From the NCBI GenBank assembly GCA_024516035.1, contig CM044956.1, positions 52,112,436 to 52,176,435 on the forward strand: a stretch of DNA of 64,000 bases, written 5' to 3'. The notes under the pieces are model-generated. The model had not been told where the DNA came from and ran no database searches. It saw nothing but the letters and a program-made list of their open reading frames with translations. The translations under genes were made by a program, and so were the position numbers. This DNA is from Bactericera cockerelli (Eukaryota > Arthropoda > Insecta > Hemiptera > Triozidae). Positions 1 through 9,700 of the stretch are shown in pieces; position 1 is the first letter of the stretch, and every line of letters begins with the position of its first letter.

Positions 1-20
1 CATAGCAGCAGAGCGTGTCT

Positions 21-218
21 GTCCCGGTAGCTCAGTTGTCAAGGCGTCTGACTGGTAAACCGGAGGTCGCGGGTTCGAAACCCAGCCGGGACATGACAAG
101 TTATGCTCCCATTTGGGATTTTGATCACATAATAATACGTCTTGGGCTGACTACTGGAATAATGGGACTCGCTAGTCCTAATGAGGCGTATAAAAAAGGT
201 GATATTATATATGAAGCA
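21..218 (+). repeat. tRNA-derived SINE, family A, copy 1
   Basis: The head (21-92) looks like a tRNA: the acceptor ends GTCCCGG and CCGGGAC pair perfectly, TAGCTCAG matches an A box and GGTTCGAAACC a B box. The T and anticodon stems do not fold well. The head runs straight into a body (ATGACAAGTTAT.., CATAATAATACGTCTTGGGC..) that recurs at 19266-19492, 24237-24440 and, cut short, at 37304. That makes it a SINE rather than a tRNA gene. Confidence 0.8.
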
Positions 219-549
219 TTTTGACGATTATTCGTGCCTAAAATAATAGAAAAAACTTTCAACATGATCATAATCGGAAACATGAACACAATAAAAGGGT
301 TGGGTGGAAGAGATTGCCACACGCAATAACCCCGCCCTTTAGTTAGGACATATGTTTTTATATATTTTCTATTCTTTTTCATTTTTGTTGTATATGTATA
401 TTGTTTCCATTTTCATAGTTAAAATTATTATTTGTATGTACATAATATCCATTTATTTCTAATAAAGTGTTGTATAATAGTAATAATAGTTGTGAATGTG
501 AATAATTGAACATACTTTGTTCGTTTGCTGAGTGCTTCACTTCTTCCAG

Positions 550-765
550 GAATGAAGCGCAATCTACAACGTACATATGCAGGGTGGAGTGCCACAAAGT
601 TGAGCTCTGGCGAGCAGGGCAAAGCTCTGTTCACACTCGCCTGGTTCCACGCGCTGGTGCAAGAGCGGAGAACCTACATTCCTCAGGGCTGGGCCAAATT
701 TTACGAGTTTAATGATAGTGACCTGAACGCTGCGCTGAACATCTTGAATGCCCGCTTAAGCCAAG
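550..765 (+). CDS. DYNC2H1: DYNC2H1 exon (first in window)
   Basis: The acceptor CCAG ends at 549 and the donor GTACA begins at 766. The exon starts with the last two bases of a codon (GA, probably Gly) and ends with one base (G). It encodes MKRNLQRTYAGW through LNILNARLSQ, the AAA-lid segment with the dynein-2 hallmark YIPQGWAKFYEF. The previous exon is left of the window. Confidence 0.93.
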
Positions 766-3700
766 GTACAAATATTATTTTTTAGTGTCAATATGCATAG
801 CTATGTATATGTTACAAAAAAAAATTCAGTTAAAATAATTTCATTACCATCGACTATCTTTAGTGGCTATGTAGGTAATATCTAAAAAAAAAAAAAACGC
901 CCAACTCTCTTGTTTGGAGTAGAATTCCGAGTATAATTCAGTCACATTATTTTGAAATGAGAGGAGAATCAAGAAAAGAGGTTAGAGTCTTAGCTTTGTC
1001 AAAAGTTTAGCGATGGATCATTATTGACCATTATGCCCAGACATTTATATAATTGTTATATTGACCCACTGCTTTTGCGTAATATGTATGTATTTTATTA
1101 ATATTATAGAGAGATACAACAGGAGCTGCAGGTCTTTGACCGGTCGCTATTCAGCAGAGCATATCAATCAGTCTTTTAGACTTTTACTTGCTTTCTAATA
1201 TTCGAAATCGGAAGTATTTTATTTGTTTTGTATCAAAATAATAATAATAAATAAAAAAAAAAACGTTGATATCCGGCCTAAATTTCCTATAGTTTTACCA
1301 TGTTCTTGTCACCCTTTGAAGGATGACACCTCAATGTCTTCCTAAGAAGCATGGAACACGGAGGACAGGCACTGTCACCCTAATGAGGGTGACGTGGATT
1401 CAATCGTGTTAACAGTGTTACGTACATTTCTTCTTTAAAATTAAAATATTTATCAATTCAATCAAATTTCACAGATGGAATCGGAGACATGAAATGGGAC
1501 TTCATCCACGGTCTCCTGAGCAACGCTATCTACGGAGGTCGCATAGATAACTCCCAGGACATGAGAGTCCTCATCAGTTACCTGCGATTCTATTTCAGCA
1601 ACAGTGTTGCCAAGAACTCTGCCAGAGCACTGGCTCCTGGAGTGGTTCTGCCTAGCTCTACTAATGTGGGGGTAAGTAGTGAATTACCTGACAGCAAACA
1701 GACAAGTAATAGTGTAATATGATAGTCAATAAATTAGGTCTGCGGATAGGTCTAAAAACGGGAGCCGCTCCCCTCGAAATCACGCTAGATACAAATCTAG
1801 CTACATTAAGTCGCAATTAATTGCTACAGAATCAATAAATTAGAAAGACTTTAATAGTACTAGTGAAAGAAGAAAACTAAAATGTATTTTATATGATTAT
1901 ATTTTGATTTTATTATTCAGACTTTTTTTTGTTGTTATGAAATAATTATTGTAGAAATCACTGGAAAATAAGAAAACGTGTTTCGTGAGGCACATGAAAA
2001 TTCAAATTTTGATTACTTACATACATACATGGGTTTGGTTTTAAATTGCAAAGTTTACGGATTTATATGGATGCAGTGAAGTTTTTCCAGCTCGTTCTAT
2101 CCCGTCCAAACTCAATTGAGTTTGAGAAGCAACGTTGACCGGTAGTTCTCCTCACGTTATCCAAAGTGCTCAGTGTAAGTCTGCGCACCTGTGTGACATC
2201 CAGCACAACAAATCTACCGGTGTCATCTACCAAACTCAGCGTTGTGGGCACCGCGGGCGTCAGAATGTTGAGGAGCCGAGGCACCAGCTCCGCCACCTCA
2301 TACACGGTGCCACTGACCAGACGAAGCACCACAGTAACCACTCCTCCCAGCTGGCGAAGCACAATTCTCACCACTTTCCCCACGTCTGATGTTAGACCGG
2401 AAAGATTGAGGCGATCACCAATGTTGAGTTGAAGAGGGTTCTGCAGTGGTTTGCCTTGGGATTCCAGGGAAAGATTAGCGGGCTTCTCTAGAATTGGTCC
2501 CGTTGTGTTGGTGATCGTAGTCACGGTTTTATTGACAGTGACATTTTGAACAGTCACATTTTGGATATTCTGATCGAAGTCTAAGAAGTTGGCGTCTGTG
2601 AAGTGAACCACACAGAAGCACATGATGGCTGTGGACACAATTTTCATGATGGGGTGTGTGGACAAAAAGAGACGAGAGTTATTTCAGCGCGAATGAACGC
2701 ACTTCACACCACACTTGAAAATGTGAAACGGACGTAAACTGATCGAGAAAAAGTGCATTTCCGCTTTTTTATTTATACTTGAATCCACATCGGATGGAGA
2801 TAAGATTGTGACGCACGAGGATGTTCTTGAAAAGCTGATATCATAAAATATGGGGATTAAATATAAAAAAAACCATTGCCAATTATGGACACAATACTTC
2901 CTTGCGATTGTTTCACATTGTATACACGTGGCAATTTTTTAATTTCATCTCTACAACCGCTGAACCGATTTTTTTTTTATTTTTTTTTTTTTTTTTTTAA
3001 AAGTACTTTTGAATATTATTTATTTAAGTACCTATTTACAAAAATATTCTCAAACAATATTAAATATTAAAAATATTAAAAAACTTGTAATTTGTTTTAA
3101 ATGGTAGATACCATTTTCTTACAGAGTAAATGCTAAAAAAATCTGTATCGGCAAGTCGAAGACCTTGGGGATACAGATTTTTTTTTTTTTTTTTTGTAAT
3201 TTTTTTTTGGATTTTCTCAAATATCAGATCTTATTTAAAAATAATTATAAATGGTATATGTAAAACAATAATATGCATTTATGTACTTACATAATTTCAT
3301 CAAACTCGCGTGTACCGTTCACGAGATATAAGCGTTTAAGTAAAAAGTTAGTGGTCAGGCCCATGGTCTCTTTCACCCAGAACCGCTGGTGCAAAATTGA
3401 TTAATTTAAAATGGGACCATCTACACTATCTACAGAACGTCTCTTATATGTGTACAAAATTTCATCGAAATCAGAGTTTTCGAGATTTGCGCGTTACAAG
3501 GAATATTTTTAACAGACAGACAGATAGACACAAAACCAAAGTTGCTCAGGAGGTTGTGAAACGTCCAGAAATATGAAGAAAAAAAAAAAAAAAAAAAAGA
3601 AATCGGAGCAAAAAAAATATTTTTTTTTTACAAAAACGAACAAAATACTTCCGATTTCTACTATTAGAAATTTCTCGGAAGTAATATCTTAATGGATATA

Positions 3701-6700
3701 AAATCAGTTAGAGAAAATAATTGTTTGAACAAGCCACTTGACACGGACACTTCAAAAGTACTTATCCTGTATATAGTATGTAATATCCTTGTATATGCTT
3801 ATTTATTGATTATACGTGAAAAATAATAAGAACCAAACATGTATTAATCATTAATTTATTATAGGGGAAAGTTTGCTAAAACCGGGTAGTCTGCTAATAC
3901 CGGGTACCACTGTTTCCGACGATACTGCTAATGCCATATATGAACTGATTACAGAAACTAAAATTTCTTCCTAGCAGAGCGTAACTTTTGTAAAAAAAAC
4001 CAATTTCATTTCGAGTCATTTCGCTGTGATTTGAGGTTCTAGTTTTGCTCGTGTTATTTCCTTATTTTCGAGCCCACAGTTATCGAGTGACTTTTAACGG
4101 CTATTTGTGCCAAAAATTCCTGGTAAGTATGTAAAGCTGTTACTTAAAAAGTGTTATTTCATATCATAATTAAATCTTTTTAATATTGTTTTGCATGTCT
4201 TGGTTATTCAATATTTTTTACAGAAAGTCATGAGTCTGTTCATACCGGGTACTTTGGGGTTGATAAAACCGGGTACAGATTTTCAGGTACCCGATTTGAG
4301 CAGCCTATTTTTTCCTTAGTGTTGTGTGTATTTTTATGTGCTTACATTTTTTCAAGTTGTCTTTGATATGTCTCTGGAAATTTTTTCAGGGAAGGTATTG
4401 AAGGTAAGTAGGTGAGCAAGTAAGGACCTGCTACATATTATTTTTTAATGTCATTCAACTATTTTTCTCATTTTTTATATTTTTTAGGTGTCAAACCCTC
4501 ATGTATACTTTTTATTACCTACCTATTGTTTTTTTTTTTTTTTTTTTAACAATTTTCCTAATATTTTGGTACAATTCTTATTCTAGTTATTTTTTACAAT
4601 ATCAAGAAAGATAGTAAAGTTGTAAGTTTTACCTTTATGAATACCTACAAGTTAGTGTGTTTCCTATTTTATTTTTCTAAAATTTAGGTTCAAAATTTGT
4701 TCTTTCTGGTTGTTTGCCATTCGAAAAATAATTATTTTTTACATTGAAATTACTTATGCTCATAAAAAAATGTTAAAGTTCGTTTCAATAAACATCATTG
4801 AACGTTTTATCAATGCCTTCCATAGGAAATATAGGGGTACCCGGTTCTGTCATACCCAGTACCCGGTTCTGAAAGACCGGGTTGACAGAACCGGGTACTC
4901 TGACTTTTTTTGAAAAAAATAAATTTAACAAAAAATGGCAATACATAGTGACGTATCGTTTTCAAATTTAGATAGACAACAAATTTGTGAATGTTTTTCA
5001 GTTTAATTTGCTGAGATGGTGATAATGGCTTTTCCGCTAGATGGCCTAGAAAACTAAGTACCCGGTTTTGGGAGACCTTCCCCTAGATAACTAGTTATTT
5101 GACTGAGACATGAATTTCTTCTCGGACTCAGACAGTATTTCATCATAAAAAAAACACTGCCAATTATGGACACAATTCTTCCTCGTGATTGCTTCACATT
5201 GTAAACACGTGCCAATTTTGAGATTTTATAGAAAATTACTTGTATCTCCAAAATGGCTCAACCGATTTTCTTCAAATATGTTTTATATGGTAGAATATCG
5301 TTTTTTCTACATTCTAAATTCCACAAAAAATTCTGTATCGGCAAGTCGTGGTCCTTATTTTTTTACTTTTTTGTCCAAAATTTCAGATTTTCTTAAATAT
5401 CAGAGTCATATTATAATTAATTTAAAAATAAATATAAATAACCTATGTAAAATAATAATATGCATATTCTTACAAAATTTCATCGAAATCGGGTGTACCG
5501 TTCACGAGATATAAGCGTTTAAGTAAAAAGTTAGTGGTCAGGCGCATGGTCTCTTTAACCCAGAACCGCTTGTATGAATTCGATGAATTTAAAATGGGAC
5601 CATCTACAGAATGTCTCCTAGATGTGTGCAAAATTTCATCAAAATCGGTCGAGTAGTTTCCGAGATTTGCGCGTTACAAGGAATCATTTTAACAGACCGA
5701 CAGACCGACAGAGCGACAGACCGACAGACAGACACAAAACCAAATTTACTCAGTAGGTTATGAAACGTCCAGAAATATGAAAAAAATTGAAATCGGAGCA
5801 AAAAAATATTTTTTTTTAGAAAAACGAACACAATACTTCCGATTTCTAATATTAGAAATTTCTCGGAAGTAATAGTCTGAAAAATGGTTCTTTTCTTACT
5901 ACTCTCATCACTAAAATCAGTATCAGTATAATCAGAATTCCTTATGATTTGTTATTTGTCTACTTTTAAACATAACACTACGCTGTTACCATTAAATAGC
6001 TGTGTTTTCACCAATTACCGAGGTGGGAGTCATCTATTTCTAAACAAAAGACTTATGACACTCTCTGGAGACGAGAAGTAGTAGTGCTTTTTATTTCAAG
6101 CAAAGAATTTCCATTGCAATTCAAAGAGGGAATGCGGCAAGTGTCTTGGGCACCTTGCTGGCTCGTGAAGAACTGGAAGGAGCGTTTTATGATCTAATTG
6201 AAATAAATTAATCATAAATGTTTTAGTCAGTTAATAGTCATATCATTCTAAAATACTGTTATCACCCAAACCGATAGGACAGATAGCAGGAGCATTGCCA
6301 TCAGTCATCTGGTTTAGGGTGAACTATTTTCTAATATAATTCTTTTACACTAATTTAATTATTATTTTAGACCGTCTTTGAATGACCTATCATGTCAAAC
6401 AAACATTGCCAAAGGGAAAATCTTTAAGTATCCGAGTACAAAAATACAAGGAGAATACGAAACTATAATAATAATTATAATATTATGATGATTTGCAAAG
6501 CTATTTAGAGGACTATAATCACTTCATAGTGTCATAAATATGAAGAGAAAAGATAAAAACAAACCTTCACCTTCTACCTAGATGATATTAATTCTTGTAA
6601 AGTGCCACTTCTTGTTATCAGCAGCAGTAAGTGTTGTATTTATTTTTGTTGAATAAATTTTATTCATAGTTTAAATACCTACCATAAATGTATTTAGATT

Positions 6701-9700
6701 AGACTTAAGTAACCCTTGATAATAGAATTATTTAAGTCCCAGTGAGTATCTGGTCACGACACGAGTGTGTTAATGACTCGTCCAATTCTTTGTTCCTAGG
6801 TCTCCATAATATTTCAAGAAAACCCTCTTTATGTAGAAACGAAAAATTCTGCAAGTTTTAATCCTAGGTTAAAATGATTTTTTTTTATTTATTGAACACG
6901 CAACGATTTCTCTAATCCAATGGCGGCAGCGTTTACCGTCTGAATCGCCAAGCTAATTCTTTGGCAAAGGAAGGACTTAGCTCTGGTATCGCCTGATTTT
7001 AAAACCAGGCGACTGCCGAATTTGTCGACCAATGCTCTCGTCTCTTCGCAGCATGAACCAATCGCCAGTTTAGAATTTATCACCAGGAGTATTTGAAATA
7101 CCAATTAATAATAATTTCATTTACTTGTAATATGATTTTGAAATAATAATAAATACCCGGTGTACGGGAGTATATTTACAATGTCAACAATAAATAAGGA
7201 AATACCAATTCAATTTTTTATATAAATATATATATGAGGAGCGGTTAAGAAGAAGGGCCATATTGCAAAAAGTCGATTTTGAGAAAAAGCGGTTCAAAGT
7301 TTTCAACGCTGTGTAACTTTCTCAGATTTATAGATACAGATGTGAAATTTTACCAACTAATAGAAAATATTGTTCTACGGTCAAAAAAGAAAACTGTGGG
7401 TTAATAGTGCCAATTTTTTAAAAAAAAATAACTACAAAAGAGTAAAAATGGCCCTTTTTACAGACCACCAATTTTTTACAACACAAAAATTCAATTTCAC
7501 AGTAAAAAAGAAATGGTTTTAATAACATTTCTTTGGTTAACGTAAAGTATTATGGAAATAATGGAATAAACACTTCTTTGGGCTTTAAAAATAATAATTA
7601 CAACATAAGTATAGATAGTATAGGTATGGTTTTAGTACTCTGTTTCAGAGTCATCCTCTGAATCAGAAATGTATTCAGTTATATTCACGTAACTATGAAA
7701 GCGCTCAGAAGTCCTCATTCAAATTGTATGTAAAACCTAGGGTCGAGAAGAAGAGCCATTATTGGATTTTTTTCTAAGACAAATATCTCAGCAACTACGC
7801 ATCGCACAGCAAAAAACCAAAAATGAACGGATTCAGAACAACATGGAGAATTCAAAAATGCGAAGTCCCCAAAAAGGGCCATATGCGCATATGGCCCTTC
7901 TTCTTAACCGCTCCTCATATATATAAAAAAAAAAAAAAAAAATTCCAACGAACAGTGATTTTCAATTCCAGGACTACATCAAGGTCATTCAGAGTCTTTC
8001 AGAATCGGATCCACCCAAATTCTTCGGTTTACCCGAGAATGTGAACAGGTCCTGGCAATTGAGCAGAAGTGCCGAAATCATAGAACAATTGAAGCTACTC
8101 AATCAGGGATCCAACGCAAAACAAGCGGATTGGAAATCTCAGCTGACGCCAATTCTCAATTTGTGGAAGAAAATCAATCAGGTAGGGTTGAAAATCACCC
8201 CAGTCAGATAAAGGGTCAAATATATAAAATGTTTTTATTTACTTATTACACTTTTTATACAAAACAATCAACAATGAAGTATCAACAAGGAAAAAAATAT
8301 CAATATTTAAAAATAAAATATAGAAAAACATTATTTAAATTTGTGAATTGTCTTGTAATCCAGGTCGAAGTTAATGCCATATGCGTTCTCTGCCACTTAA
8401 CATTTTTGTTATACCATCTGTGGACTTCTTACTTTTTTCTAACGCCATTCAGATGGGGAATGCAGCCAGCATTGCGGGCTCATTCCCTCTCAGAAATTCT
8501 TATTCATAATATGTTTAATACTTCGTAGTCACTGTGGCAGAGCGAGTTAGCGCGCTAGGCATTGCACACATGGTGACCTGGGTTCGATTCCCAGCGGGGG
8601 AGGATTTTTTCTGCTCTGTACTTGGATGTTCGGGGTCCACTCATACCTCGTGAGGAAAAATGAGTAGCTGCTTTAATGTGAAGCAGCGACCAGTGGCAGA
8701 ATCTTAGGCAAAAAAATAATACAAGAAATTGTAAATTAAAGTGCATGGTAAAGTCCTATGATTCTGCGCTACCCACTAAAATTGTGACATAATAACACAA
8801 AGAAAAAGCATTATTATTATATGTTTAATACTTCGATTTTGTGTATATTTAGGGCGGAATTCATAGACGTTTTTGTAATACCTCTGTGGCGCTAAGTCAC
8901 GGATTGCGTACTGTGTAAGACAGGGAAAACCGACTCTTAGCAATGACTTGTGATATAAAATTTGTCTATTAATTTCGCCCTTATTTTAAGTTTTAAATGT
9001 ATTATCTGACTGGACCTCGATGTTGTCTATAAATTTTGAACTTATTGTTTAGATAATTGCACATTGCATAGTCGATAGTAACAAGGCGTACATACATATT
9101 TTTGTAACGTTCGAGCTTTTAATAGGAAAATGACCGCATTGTTTAATAGCCAGAGCTAATATAACATTGAATACACCAGTTATTGTCATAGCTAGCGTCG
9201 ATTGCATCGGTTCCCATAGGATCACCAAAGTTAAGCAACATTCAGTGAGGTGAACACTTCGTGAGTTTGGTATTTCGGCCCAGATGTTAAAGAGATTTTG
9301 AGCTTAAAAAAAGTTTAATATTCAACGTATTTTATTCATGATTATGTATGTACAATTGTACATTTTCATGTTATGTCCTTATAAATTCATCATTAAAAAT
9401 AAAATAAATAGTATTTCATAGCTTTTTTTAGTTCGTAGCCATGAAACAGGAGCTACTGTAGACGCTTGTGGTCTGTGTTGTAGCCTGCCCAGTGCCCATT
9501 GAACATCCCGTAGTATGCCTGCTCTCTGATGGGCGAGAGGTGACACAATACTTTCCAGGTGCTATATCAACAGGAGCGCACCGGAAGGTATCTCTTACAA
9601 ACAACTGTAATCAAAAATTTAGAATACATTTTTTTGTGGGCTGGGGGGATCAAACACGGGACCTTCCGCATGCTAACCGAGTGCTTAACCACTAAGCTAA

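Noticed and set aside
21..92. Apparent tRNA gene with perfectly pairing acceptor ends
   Set aside because: The T stem and anticodon arm do not fold, and it continues into a SINE body found at three other places.
2135..2432. Plus-strand frames opposite the nested secreted gene
   Set aside because: They lack a signal peptide and promoter and show translations typical of antisense of a Val/Thr-rich gene.
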